The translations under genes and the position numbers were made by a program. Shown in pieces: positions 47,679 through 59,486 of a stretch of DNA of 64,000 nt (the stretch's first letter is position 1; every line of letters begins with the position of its first letter). The DNA comes from Wolfiporia cocos (taxonomy: Eukaryota > Basidiomycota > Agaricomycetes > Polyporales > Phaeolaceae). A model generated the notes under the pieces. It saw only the letters and a program-made list of their open reading frames with translations. It was not told the origin of the DNA and made no database searches. Where the stretch lies: assembly GCA_029448655.1 (NCBI GenBank), contig JACCLO010000010.1, positions 2,170,001 to 2,234,000 of the forward strand, in the 5' to 3' direction.

Positions 47679-50626
47679 TTAGTCACTATCTACTACAATC
47701 GGATTGGCGTCAGAGTACTTCGTGATAGCTATAGAAGAGGACTGCGGGCTGTCCTCGTGCACGCATGACATGAGCTCATAGAAGACCACCTCCTCATGGT
47801 AATTCCTGACTCCCTGAGTCCAGAATTCATCCCAGCCAGCCTCGATCGACCAATTAAAGAGTTCATGAATGGTAAATAAGTACTTCTGGCCAAAGAAGCA
47901 CCGGATCTGTGAAGGGATAAGGTGAATCTCAAAGAACAGCCGGAATTAAAATAATGGCACTTACACGATGCATGCCACCATCTGAGGCTGCTTGCTCCAC
48001 CACACCGCCAACGTCCTCGTCATCAGAATCCGCATTTGCTGCAGCCTCAAGTGCCTGCATGCTCTTGAGGAACTGCGAGCACTTCGGATGTTCCGAGGCT
48101 TCACCGGTCTCTGCTTTGTTATTGGTCTCTGCTTTGTTATTGGTCTCTGCTTTGTTATCAGCTCCCTCCTCATTGCTATCATCATCGCTGCTGCTCAGTG
48201 AGCATCCCTCTGCTTCCTGCAACAACTGTTCATCGGACAGCCGGCTACCAGATTTGTCGCAGTCGACTGAAGTTTCTGTATTGCCAAAACACCGTTTCAG
48301 CCGCTTGCGAGCTGTGCCTTCCTCAGCATGTCGTCTACGAAGCTCCATTTTGAGGAATGCAATATCACAGTTCTTCTGGATGCCCAAACGGCTGCGCATC
48401 TTGGTCTTTGTGTGTCCCATGCTGGAGAATAGCCGCTCCGTAGAGGCCGAATTTGGCACGAAGCTCAGGACAAGGATAGCCAGCTTCACCAGCGAGCTAT
48501 CTTGCGATATAATCGTCCATGCACTAATAGGATCGACGTTGCAATCCTGAAAGCATCATATATCAGGTTTGTGTATGATTCCATTACTCAGCACATACCA
48601 CTTCTGAGGGATTGTCGCGTCTCCTTCTCAGGTCTTCTATTGGCCAGCAATCAGGTGAGTGACTGTTCTTCCATTCAGCATAGTCGTAAACCTCATGAAT
48701 TAGGTCAGGCGGTGGCATGTCCAGCTGAAAGACACGAAGGTAGAGACGCCGGGTAATGCCCATGATTATTGCGACAGAGAGTGTGTTCGCATCAATTAAA
48801 TTCGAATTGATGAACGGGTTGAGAAATAGGCAAGCAATGAACAGGTCTTGATCGGCCTTTGCCCATCGTTTCTCCAGGCTATCAAGTAAGGCTGTTACAG
48901 GATGCTGCAGATCCTCATTGGCAGCATCCGGGTATGATCGTTCTGCGATTCGCAGGTGGGTGTATGTGCGATACAGATTACCTAGAATGAGCAAGACTTG
49001 GTCACAGCGGGTAGTGGCACCTTGCGAAACATTTGTGGCAATTGCCAGTGGCTCAATGTGTAATTTGATGCTGCTACAATGTGAGTGACCTTGTGTAGCT
49101 TGAAACAAGCATATGCGTACGCTGTCAAAGCTTTCCACCATGTTGTATCTTTCACCAGGGCTAGTACTTGTGTAGCCTTCGTCTTCGCACTATGCTTCTG
49201 CCCCACTGATTCAACGAGTCTATCCTCGTGTTTGATAGATGTTATCTGTATGGCTTTCCAGATGTCAAGAAGCCTATCGAGCACGCAGAAGTTTGACGTC
49301 CAACGTGTGACCACAGGCATGATTAATGCGTGAGATTTCTTATACATAGACATTTGCTCCTCATTGAGTACACCTAGTGCATAGGAATGGTTGTTGAACC
49401 ATTTAATCACTAGAGTGGCCTCGTCAACAAGGGACTTGACCTGTGGGTTCTGCTTGTAATAATCCCCGAGAAACAGGCACAGCTTACATGTACTCATTGT
49501 CAGATAGCTCTCCGAATGCAGTGGTACATTCATACCTGATGGCTCCAGCAGTCAGCTGCTAGCATCCATGGGTGTGCCTTTAGGAATAGCATACGACCCT
49601 TTCGCTCATCGCTTGCTGCATCACCACACACGCCAATGCACTTGAGCTTCAAAATATCTTGAATATATTCGTATTCACTCTCCATCAAGGCGAAAATGTT
49701 TTCGCCTGTCTTACACTTGGCCGATATGTCGTGAACATGCAAGACATATGCCTAGATCTTAGATGAGAAGCTAATGCACAGATAAGCATCGGAGCGCACC
49801 TTTCTCTGAGTTACATGCATGAATGCCACTAGATGCTTCTTCGAAATATCCTTCCATCCATCATCTTGTAGAACGGTATATGCTCCTTGACGAAACTGAG
49901 TCCTCATACTACCTTCAGCCTGGACTACCTCTTGCTTGAGGACTGTCGAAGATAGCCATTGGCGTGTTGGTATGGTGGCACCTGGTATGAATTCACGGAA
50001 GAGTGTCTGCACCTCAGGATCTGACATTGAGTGGAACGACCAGCCTGCTGAGATGACAGCTCGGAGTAGCTGCTTCTCAAAAGCACTTTGCCTGCTTGGG
50101 CTGAAGGGAGCTGCCTTAACTGACATGACCTTAAATGTCTTCTGTTTCTTCACAGCACGTAGCTCCCCCTCTGAACATGTGTGCTTCTGTGATGTAGATG
50201 GCAGATTGGTAGACTCGGGCTCAGTCGTATTTCCATCAGCATCACCATCCTGACCATTGCCCTTGTACCTCTTAGCTTGTACTTGTACCTCCTTTGGTGT
50301 ATAGATGCACTCGATAAGATGGTTTGTCATGACCTTTACTTTCGCTGTCACCATCCCAGATTGTGGGGATACTTGCTTGTCGCGAGCTTCAAGAATCTGT
50401 TATATCATTTTGTAAATGTGAACTGATCATGCAAACCTTCCTGTGAGAGCTGAGACTTGGTCCTCGCTACAACAATACGTCCCTCTGCAACAGCCTGTTC
50501 CTCATCCCGCTCAACATCTTTGAGGATTGCAGCAAAACAGTAGTTACAGCGTGCCACCAGGTGTGAGCTATTCACTTTGTCACCAGCAAGGAAATGGTTC
50601 CATTGCCAGGATTTGTCATGAGCCAT
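47679..50626 (-). CDS. hAT transposase with BED zinc finger
   Basis: Cut-and-paste transposase. Exons between ATG 50626 and TAA 47679 join in frame. The N-terminal BED-type finger has WNHF, the cysteine pair CNYC and NHLIEC. The catalytic region follows: LQDDGWKDISKKHLVAFM, VCGDAASDERKGRM, ADCWSHQ, TRWTSNFCVLDRL, TTWWKAL, LAIATNVSQGATTRCDQVLL. The C-terminal dimerisation domain (VLSFVPNSASTERLFSSMG, KTKMRSRLG) is complete. A very acidic tail with an 18-bp tandem repeat (NKAETN units) and a final exon (FNWSIEAGWDEFW...) follow. No internal stop remained after splicing, so it may be active. Confidence 0.85.
48106..48159 (-). repeat. Three 18-bp units inside the transposase gene
   Basis: Near-identical repeats of AACAAAGCAGAGACCAAT (minus strand) encode three NKAETN units in the acidic C-terminal part of the hAT transposase. 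Confidence 0.8.
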
Positions 50627-50887
50627 GTCAGAAGCACCAAGAAGTTGATTCTATGAGCTGGGTGATGTGCAAAGTCTGCTCGCAACACGCTCATGACATA
50701 TCTAATTTCCAATTAATCTGACCCCCGGTGGCTCAATCGACCCATCCGACCGTTTCTGACCGCATATTGCCTCTCGGAAATTGCCGAAGACTGACCCCTC
50801 TTACACCAATAATTCAATTAACTGACCGACTGACCGGTAATTACCGGGTAAGGTCATAAGGGTAATTACCGGTCAGTAACAACACTG

Positions 50888-50895
50888 ACTTAGAG
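50888..50895 (+). repeat. hAT target duplication, right
   Basis: ACTTAGAG, identical to 47518-47525. Confidence 0.9.
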
Positions 50896-50943
50896 TGCCC
50901 CAGATGCATCTGGGGTGTCTCTAAAGATGCATCTGTGGCACTG
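50888..50943 (-). repeat. Right TIR of outer element
   Basis: On the minus strand it starts CAGTGCCACAGATGCATCTT. The hAT element inserted exactly at its inner edge: its first eight bases (ACTTAGAG) are one copy of the hAT target duplication. Confidence 0.7.
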
Positions 50944-52062
50944 AAACTCTAGCGTATGCATGATAGTATGGGAATGTTTATGGGCAGGTTAGTCCTTGTA
51001 TTGTCAATTCTGATAGACTGGCCCCACTCTCGATGTGCTAGCGCTTGGTGCCGCCCGTGTATACGCTATCAGTGGGAGAAAGTGGATTCTGAGCGTGTTG
51101 ACGTTAGCACTGGGACTGATCGACCCAGGGACAAACATAGTGAGTAGTTTGCGCTCTTAAGATTGCCATATGGCTCGCTCACAGTTGATTACAGTTCTTG
51201 ATAGCGAATAACATGTCACCACAATGCCCCGAACATGAGTCTGAAGAGGCATACGAGAGCAAACATACTGAACTGATACTGAAAAAGTGCTGGCCTCTGC
51301 ATTCCCGCCCGTCGATCATCTACTGATTCGAGATGTGCAGATGTGAGCGAACTCTGGGACCTCTGCTACCTTGCCATGGGTTTTATGCATTGTCAGGTGT
51401 TCTGTCCGCTCACGTCGGTCTCATTTTGTCCGACATCATTGTTCTCGCGGTGACCTGGAGCAAGACATTCAACTTCAACCGAGCTATAGGAGTCTCAGAT
51501 AGACGAGTCTCATCATTATTCAAAGTATTACTCATAGATGGTCTGTCTCTTCACCTCCATAAGGTTTCTATGCGTTGACGATGTGGGCAGGCACACTATA
51601 TTTCCTGTGTGTACAAATAACACACGAGTATACTTCCCAAACTCAATCTGATTATAGATTTATTCTTGCTTTGAACATTCTGCAAATGGTGCTTTGGATA
51701 ACCAACGTAAGAGCTGCAGATCAGCTCGCTCGCCGATCTCAACTACTACTATCTTCGCAGACATTCCTGACTGCATTCATTACTCCGTATGTGTCCCGTT
51801 CCGTCGCATGTGTTGCCTTTTGATTGATGTTCATATGAATATCAGGTTATCTGCAATCACGGTGTCCAGATTTCTTCTTAATCTACGCACGTGTGGGGCT
51901 CCCTCTGGGACCCAAGAATCAGGCGAACATGCGGTCGACAGTATGACACTCATGTCGCATCAAGGAGGCATAGATGATACGGGGTTCTTGTCAACCTTCA
52001 TCGTATGCATGGGTGCAATGCTTCACAGTGGAGAGGATTCAGTGATAGGAGGCGATGATTAA

Positions 52063-53982
52063 GCGTAGCACAAAAACAGGCAGCGGAGAACATGCAATAC
52101 TCGGACATAAAAGATCTTTGTTGGCATGATCAAATTGCTATACTGCTATTTTCTATGCGAGTCTGACAAACCGTCGGTGCCCAAAATATAGCTCATCCAG
52201 TCAAACCAATACGAAGAACCATTGTACAAGTCTGCGGATGAAGTGCTGGATTTTCTAGCTCATCCTTTTGTGCTTCGCTGCAATACTGTTCCATAATTCA
52301 AGCCTCGAAGCACGTCCACAGAAGCAAGGATGAAGAATAACTTCGCTTATCTGAAGAGTTGTGTAAGTAGTGTCGTCACCGATAGGGAAGCGGAGAATAG
52401 TTACAAAAGATACTTCTGATGAATGTTCTACTCCGCGCTTTCGGTCCCAGTGGTGGCTAATTTCTCATGAACGAACTTGCACCGTTATGACGATATTATT
52501 TCCCTTGACACTGAGCTAGTAAACGCTCGGATATCGGTGTCTAGGTGCACATAGCTGATGGAAGAAACCATTGATTCTCCCAGTAATTTCAGTATTTTTC
52601 ACTCATATTAGCTGGCCACTTGTATATGGCTATCTTCACCATGAGCATGTAGAATGTAGATAACCGTATGTTTTATCTCAGTCGTGGGGGTGGTACAACG
52701 ACTATATTGCAGTACCTAGATAGCCGTAAGTTTGAATACGTTGTACTGCATTTAAATACGAGTGGTAGCGAGGCATCATAGGGTAACAAACATACCTCAG
52801 TCGTGGGGATGGTGCAATGACTGAGGAAAGAGAGAAAACGAGGCGAGCGAAACTACTTGCACACAACTACACGTGACTTCGACGATTCGACATACAATGA
52901 CGCTGAGGCTCGTTCAGTAACGACAGAGAACAATATATCCCTCTCTTCCCATGAACTCCCCCTGCGTTAGAATACTTCCATCTACGGATTACTCCGTCCT
53001 CGAACTCCGGATTGAACTTACACCGGCCAATGTTCATTGCAACTATACATGGGCTGCCGAGTAACATAGGATTGGGCTAGTTTTGTGCCCTGATTCAGAA
53101 CAGCCTTCAGGCACGCGGTTACTTCCTAGCCTGTTGGGTATCGACCGGGTGTTATTTGTCGTGTCTCTGATCGTCGTTATAATCAAGCGTCAGGGTCCTG
53201 GACCAACTCACGAGCACACACAAGGGGGCTCGTTGGTGTATGTTCTTGTTACATGGCAGACAATCGTCAAGGCGCATCCTACCGCATCATATGTCAACCG
53301 CGGGCCGAGTCAGAGTCGCTTGACACCGCTGAATTGACCAATCCGTTCACAGTCGCATACTGGGGCTACTAGCTGCAATGACTCCAGGCAGCGCGTTATC
53401 ACATCTTGACATTGAGTGAGTCTGCATTGAGAGTGTTGATTGAGCTTTTACTGCCAAGCTCTGTTGTATATGTACAATCATAAAGGACCCGTAATTGCGT
53501 CCGGCACCGAAGGGAATGTAACAATCGCAATGGTTAATCCTTCTTGACAGAAAGCAACACAGTCTATCAAAGGCAAAGCAGACAAATCATTGGATTATTG
53601 CAGGCTCGATAATCGTGTCTGACATGAACGAATACTGCCTTATGAGCTAATGCCAAATATTATGGCTATGAACCTGCCTCTATAAGTGCATTCCACACTG
53701 GCCTGCGAGATTTATTCACCTCGAAGCAATCTTATCTCTATCTCGACGTTTTGAATTGTCAACTTCCGAGACCTGCTCCGGCTGTACTCACGCGCTTTGC
53801 AAAATTGCCCAGTCTAAGCGTGTCACCTGAAAGATGCACGCATCCACTTTGATAGTCATACTATATCGGAGCAGTGAATAACCTGATAAGTAACAGGAGT
53901 ACAGTCAGCTAGAGCTGATGAAAGCTGTGATGTACATGATCGATATGAATTGACAAGTTTGGTAGACGGTAGGTTGCTCTTA
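52063..53982. other. Intergenic, 1.9 kb
   Basis: Between the 3' half of the split gene and oxidase copy 4. It contains a direct repeat of about 30 bp (TCTCAGTCGTGGGGGTGG near 52677 and CCTCAGTCGTGGGGATGG near 52796). No gene supported. Confidence 0.5.
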
Positions 53983-56555
53983 TCAGAAATCGTCCACGCC
54001 GAGTTCATTAGCGATAATTTGTGCAGCTTTCTCCCCAATAACTAACGCGGTAGAGTACGTGTTCTGAAGGTAAGGCCATGAGCATTAAGGCCGTGTCTTC
54101 GTAGCACTCTGTCAGATAACATACCGCGCCGACATTTGATGGAGCAATAGACAGATCTGCGTAATTCTTCAGTCAACATTTTAGCAAATGGGTGCATATC
54201 GTGAGCATACCGGCGACCTTGAGACCTTCGACACCATACACATTTAGATGAAAATCGACAACACCTCCTGCTTCTCTTTGCTTCATAGCACAAGTCCCGA
54301 GCTAGCGTATTGGGAGATTACATTAGCGAGTTTATGTAGCGATGATAAATTTAGTCGTGAAATCTCTCACGGAATGCCATGTGGTCATTACCACCTTTCG
54401 AATATGCTCATCTATGGCCTTATCGTCTTCCGCTGTATACTGTATGTCCGGATCATTTATTTCCACAGGACGTCGGTCAGCACGACAGACCGCGAGGCTT
54501 CCCTCCGGAAACACGGGATGACCAGGTGAATATTCCCCGCGATACGAGGGCATCCGACGAGAGAGCTCTCTGCCGTGCTTGTATCCCCATCGTAAGAGTG
54601 CAAGGTCGTCCGGGCTATCGTTGTAAGTGTGAGGGACCACTAAATTATGAAGAAAGAACAGACATACGAACTAAGGAAATTCGGATCAAAGTCAGGCGGA
54701 ACGTTGACGTCATCTGCAGAGGTGATGTGAACGTATCCTGCTGTGGCAGGATAGTCAAGGAAGTAGTCCATGCAGAAATACTTCCGATCCGGCACGGTCG
54801 AATGATCACCGACGTACCTAGATACGAATGGTAAGCACACCTCAGTACCGGACTATGCGCAAGCAGGACATTGCAAGTATCCCTAGGAACATCACCGGCT
54901 TATCTGGAGCATTAGCGTAGAAGCTCGCCCATCGTTTCTCAAACTCGGGGCCGATGATGCCGAGCTCGCGCTCAGATGGCCTAATTCTAATGCCTGCATC
55001 GATGCCGCTAATGGAGGCCTATCATGAGCTTCGTATACACGTTAATGTGAGCGACGCACTTATGCGCCATTAAGCCTGTGCCGTCTTTGAGCCATTGTGT
55101 TGACCATTCTGCCAGAAACCTTCAGATTATCGCTCTCTGAGTTTATACAATTCACTCACTTTCGATTTCCGCTGGCTCGCCGCGGAGTATACCATCAAGG
55201 GTATCCTCATTATCATCAGCGAGATATGGAGTGAAGAGAACGTTATGGTCTTCGCAGGATCAGGATCCATGACAAGGTTGCAAGAATCATGACTGACCTT
55301 GATAGTTTTTCCCAACGCCGGGGAGATCCACTTTGACATCAATCTCCAACTTTTTCAAGATGGACGGCGAGCCAATGCCAGATCTCTCCAGAATCGCAGG
55401 AGATCCGAATGTACCGGCGGAGACCACTATAAGACGCCGCGCGTGCGCGGTGTGGACTTGCAGCAGAAGCTCTTTGTTCGCTGAAATATTTGGGATATAT
55501 TCAATGCCGACAGCACGTTTGTTCCTACTCCAGTGCATGAGGTCGTATCAATGACGCGTGTACGACAAACTGATCATACTCAAATATGATGCGCTTGACG
55601 TGATGGCTGGTCAGGATTTTGAGATTCTTGTTTTCTGCTTGGTTATACAGGTAATTATGAGGAACGTCGGATCGTCTCCCAGTTCTTGCGTTGATCCATC
55701 TATGTATAGTCAATGACTCCCAAGCCCTTGCAGGCAGTTGGTCAGACCTACTTTTCCCATCTCTGCAAGCACGTCGTGTGAGTAAGCCTTGTGGATGAGC
55801 CACTGACAAATTCCGTCAAAAGCTTACTCCATAAGAGTTACATGAGTATAGACAGTTGGGGTCATCGGTGAAGGTCCGTTCCTTATCATATTGAGTTGCG
55901 ACGCCTAGCCACTGCTGGCCTAGATTCGTAAATTGACCACCGTATGATACACCCAGAGGGCCGGAATAGCCGTGGGTGGGCTTTCCTTCCTGCGCCTGGT
56001 ATGTCTCTGTCTAAGATCAATTAGCCCTTAACTTGGTCTGATGCTTTCGTGGCGCATACCTTACGCAACAGTGGTAGCAGATCTCGCGAGCCCCATCCTG
56101 GATTGTCATAAATGGACTCCCAATCATCGTAATCAGACGCAGACGCCCGCGCATACATCGCGACTAAAGAGTTTCAGACTGCATTACCGCGCAATATGTT
56201 AATGAACGTACAGTTTACGCTAGACCCACCACCCAGACATTGTCCGCATGGGACGATTGGAGCCCGTCCGCCCAGTGCTTCGCTATATTTGCCGGCATAT
56301 AACTTCACAGTTTTGCTTTCAGGCAGCAGGTGGGTCAAGTATCGAGCAGGCTGAACGTGAGCCAAGTCTTCGTAAGTAGGCGGTCCTGCTTCAATGACCA
56401 GAATGCTCAAAGTAGGATCTGCGGCTGCTAATCGACCGGCAATTACGCCCCCAGCGGTACCGCCTAACGTATTAAGTGAGCATTTACACAACGACCGACA
56501 GCTTGAACAGGTGCTCACCTCCGGCGATAATAACGTCGACGATCATATTAGACAT
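53983..56555 (-). CDS. Alcohol oxidase-like GMC oxidoreductase, copy 4
   Basis: Fifteen exons from ATG 56555 (exon 1 56555-56519, MSNMIVDVIIAG) to TGA 53983; about 600 residues. The Rossmann motif GGGTAG, CLGGGSSVN, YDDWE, TGRRSDVPHNYLYNQ, VSAGTFGSPAILERSGIGS, YVGDHSTVPDRKYF, DIQYTAEDDKAID, WHSLGTCAM (active-site His) and NTYSTALVIGEKAA (active-site Asn) are all present. The 11-nt microexon AGATGGGAAAA (55752-55762) is required for frame. One intron uses a weak donor (GTCCTG at about 54904). It ends ..NELGVDDF with no peroxisomal tail. Predicted H2O2-producing oxidase of short-chain alcohols; the family in wood-decay fungi is linked to methanol released from lignin and pectin. It is closest in exon 3-4 sequence to copy 2 (THGYSGPLG, FTN.G). 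Confidence 0.87.
55752..55762 (-). other. 11-nt microexon of oxidase copy 4
   Basis: AGATGGGAAAA between TTGCAG and GTAGGT. It encodes RWEK together with the next exon and keeps frame with WINARTGRRSDV. Confidence 0.85.
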
Positions 56556-57299
56556 TACGATGGCCTGCAGTATGTGCGCGGGTACGTATGTTTGTGCATA
56601 CCACAAGCTGAGTTCATGGCTCCCTTCACATCGCTATCAGCTCATTAGTGGCACCTGCGATAGCGACCTTCGAACATTCTCATGTTCAGGGATAGTTTGT
56701 CCTTATCGTAGTCACGCGCAGAGCTTGACGCTCGAGAAGACTACAGATCTCTACGCAGAGAATATCCAAGTCATCGACAAATCCATGGCTTCGTTAGGAT
56801 AAACTCTGGGGACTCTTATCGTCAACCTGGAATGTCTCAATAGTCAGTACGACGTGTCATGACGTTGGAACCGGTCTGAAGGAACGAGTCTTCCTGTGAC
56901 GCCCGAAGCGAATTAGTATGACACCTGCGTCTGAGGGCTCTAATAAGGGTAGTAATGGTTATCCGATAGAGCGATGCCACTATATTCAACGGAAGCCTCA
57001 AGTGGGCCGCCGCCACGTATGATTAGTATATCTCAGATCGAGATGGAACGTGGCCGGCGTCTAGCGATTGTCTCGCACTTGTCGGAAAGATACGACGTCT
57101 GCAAAGAAGCTTAAGACTGCACTCGCACTCGCTGCTGGACAGCAATCATTGATCGCTAAGATTCGTTGATGTAAGACTCAACTGTTGCAGTAATGACCCG
57201 CCTCATAGGGCCGAGATGTCGCTGATTGACTTCGGCATGCAGCGGTGGCAGCGGATCCAATCCACGACGACCCTCAGATCCTGCCACCTCAAACCTGCA
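56556..57299. other. Divergent spacer, 0.75 kb
   Basis: Between oxidase copy 4 (-) and BTB B (+), head to head, so it should hold both promoters. No TATA box was found for copy 4, unlike copies 1-3. Confidence 0.5.
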
Positions 57300-58376
57300 A
57301 TGTCTGACAATACGGAGGGCCCAAGAAGGAAGCGTCCCCGGCAGGAGACCTCAACTCCGGCTTCAAGCCCACAAGCGCAGCACTCCGATTCCGAAGGGTT
57401 GACCAGAGATGCGTCATTTTGGTTTCCGGACGGGAACATTGTTCTAGTCGCCCAGAAAGAAGCATTTCGTGTACATCAGTCTGTGCTCTCGCGCAGCTCT
57501 ACGTTTTTACGAGGAATGTTCGGTGTGCCGCAGCCTCTGGATAGCGAAAAGCTCGACGGGTGCTGTATCGTTCGCCTCGCAGATCGTTCGGACGATCTGC
57601 GATGTCTCCTTCGTGTCTTATACGACGGTGGCTCCATGTGCGAAACATTAGCACATCTTCTTAGCTGAATGTTGACATGATCTGGTGGCAGGCTACTCGG
57701 TCCCGACACCGAGATTGAATTCTCAACAATTGCCGCAGTGGTCCGTCTCGGGCACAAATATGAGCTGGACGATTTGAAGTCTGCCGCTCTCGGTCGCCTC
57801 GGGCGCTGTTTCCCCACTAAACATGTCAACTGGGACTTTGCGTCAAACCGTGCTAGAACGTGTGGAGTAGTCATCAAGCCAGCTGATGCCATCGTCGCAG
57901 TCAACCTGGCACGTCTCACGAACACACTCTCCATCCTTCCAGCTGCTCTGTACCAGTGCTGTTGGCTAAGCACCAAAGACCTATTGCAAGGTGGAATGGA
58001 TGGCATCGATAAGCTGTCCACTGATGATCTACGTCGATGTATCGATGCAAAAGCTCTGATTGCTCTTAGTGCTTCAGGGATTATTGCAACAATCAGCAGA
58101 AAGAGACCTTACACATGCTCGTGCGACGCAGTAGTGCGACGCGTTGTGGAGCACTTGGCCAATGATCACGAGGCATGTCTGGATCCTAGTCAAGTGCAAT
58201 GGCCAAACCAGTCGATCAAGTACATCGAGAGACATTGTTGTCCCGCTTGCAGAGCGGAAGTGCAATCCAAACTCATGCAGCAGGCCAAAATAACATGGAG
58301 CCGATTGCCGAAACTTATGGATCTCAATGTACCGGCATGGGAAGACGAGCCAACGCAGATCCCAGTTCCAAGCTAG
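57300..58376 (+). CDS. BTB/POZ domain protein B
   Basis: Two exons (57300-57637 and 57692-58376) total 1023 nt, 340 residues. After a basic/Ser-rich N-terminus (RRKRPRQETS) the BTB domain reads ASFWFPDGNIVLVAQKEAFR, VHQSVLSRSSTFLRGMF, CIVRLADRSDDLRCLLRVLY. The C-terminal part (RLGHKYELDDLKSAALGRL, ADAIVAVNLARLTNTLSILP) aligns with BTB A, including the intron position after the YDGG motif. A Cys-rich segment (CSCD..., HCCPACRAEV) near the end may bind zinc. Predicted protein-interaction adaptor. An in-frame frame opens from 57216, but ATG 57300 fits the start of BTB A best. Confidence 0.87.
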
Positions 58377-59486
58377 ACCAAGTAGTACGGTACGGATGAT
58401 GTTAAAGTCTGACACACGTTATCGACCTTATCATGCTGAAACAGCCGCACGAGATTGCGCAGCCCTGAACCGCGCACATATCGGCTTAAGCTGCTCCGAA
58501 TTACTTCGTATGTCGCTGTATTTCTATCTAAGTGCTAGCTAACCTCGAGGGGAATCAGATCTAAATCCAACTATTATGCTAGCTTCATGAGATCTGATTC
58601 TGAAATGTCACGAATAAATCTATTCTGCATATTGCCTCGTCATTGCGTCGTGAGACGCGGGCCGAGCGGAACACAAATGAATCTTGTAATAATTTCCAGT
58701 TGATCATGCTCACTATGTTCAAGCTCAAGCTTGAATTCCTCAATATAACAGGTAGAGACATTGATGCAGGTGCGTAGTCCTGGTCTCCGCGATAGGACCA
58801 TACGAAGGAGGTAGTATTACTGGACCAGCATCTATCTCGCAGCTTCGATTTTGACAGTCGGATGTGCCCCTGCATTAATTGTTCGCCATCAATAATTCCG
58901 CCGAAGGAGGCACGATATGGGCGGAAGCATCAGGAATACGTGACATTGCTGCTGACTCATTGGCGCTTCGGGACGTGGATGCGAGTCCTGTTCAAGCATG
59001 CGATTGATCGGCTAAGCGTTATTGATGGTGTAATGTTCTTCTCCTGGGTCTGCAAATGAGACGATGCTACAATCTTTTCTTGATGTCTCCGGTTTTGCAT
59101 CACTAGCATCACCAGCAAAATAATTGTGAGCAGCAGCTGCAGCCTTTCCGATGTAGTCGACAACAAGTGTTCATAACCTCAGAGCGAATTCGTACGTAAC
59201 GCAAACCCATATTACAACGGTGCGTGCATCACGGCTCCATAGTACTCATGCCGCACGAAGGGAGACATTTCCATGATCGTTTAATCCATTGTGTGCAGAA
59301 GAACTCGCAGCTCGTCTTCAGAGATGAAACTCACAACGCGTATCCCATGCTTGGACCACCTGTACTCAACGAAAATATCATAGCTCGCTGACCATTTCTC
59401 CTGCCTCCTGGGTTATATCAATTGTTGACGGACAGCGCGCCGTTCCCCGAAGCGGTATGTGGTCATTGTTGCATATGATGAGCATG
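58377..59486. other. Intergenic, 1.1 kb
   Basis: Convergent gap between BTB B and MFS B. No supported gene. Confidence 0.5.

Larger units (their letters stand above)
47526..50887 (-). mobile_element. hAT transposon, 3362 bp, apparently complete
   Basis: Terminal inverted repeats start CAGTGTTGTTACTGACC at both ends (47526 on plus, 50887 on minus), followed by similar GGTAAT-rich sequence. A perfect 8-bp target duplication ACTTAGAG flanks it (47518-47525 and 50888-50895), the size expected for hAT elements. It encodes a full-length transposase on the minus strand and is inserted at the inner edge of the right TIR of the outer element. The perfect duplication and intact coding frame point to a recent insertion. 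Confidence 0.9.
45494..50943. mobile_element. Outer inverted-repeat DNA element containing nested insertions
   Basis: Left end 45494-45547 and right end 50888-50943 are long terminal inverted repeats: both read CAGTGCC..AGATGCATCT, TTAGAGACACC, CAGATGCATCTGGGGCACTC inward, with only a few differences over about 53 bp. AGATGCATCT palindromes occur twice in each arm and again near 45575 and 45600, like subterminal transposase-binding sites. CAGTG termini suggest hAT affinity. No target duplication is recognisable. The interior holds a tRNA-like segment near each arm, a 1.4-kb TIR element and a hAT element. No transposase of its own is seen, so it is probably non-autonomous. Confidence 0.65.
45110..52062 (+). 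pseudogene. DUF6533-type membrane-protein gene, split by transposons
   Basis: The 5' part (about 45110-45490) encodes ETILACWLLRVNIFSVLVIYE, then HAITLSAEYDLVWRRRL and SVSIVFLLNRYTTLAWSIL, the typical N-terminal DUF6533 arrangement (helix, YE..ITL..E..LVWRR, F.LNRY). After the transposon complex (45494-50943) the frame resumes with GAARVYAISGRKWILSVLTL (about 51045-51130), then HVGLILSDIIVLAVTWSKTF, LYFLCVQ and a C-terminal end SAITVSRFLLNLRTCGAP, stopping at 52062. These are the next segments expected in this seven-helix fungal family, in the right order and strand. The gene therefore appears disrupted between its cysteine loop and the RVYA helix. The exact 5' exon and some joins are unresolved. 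Alternatively, the insertion lies in an intron and could be spliced out, which is unlikely at 5.4 kb. Confidence 0.6.
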
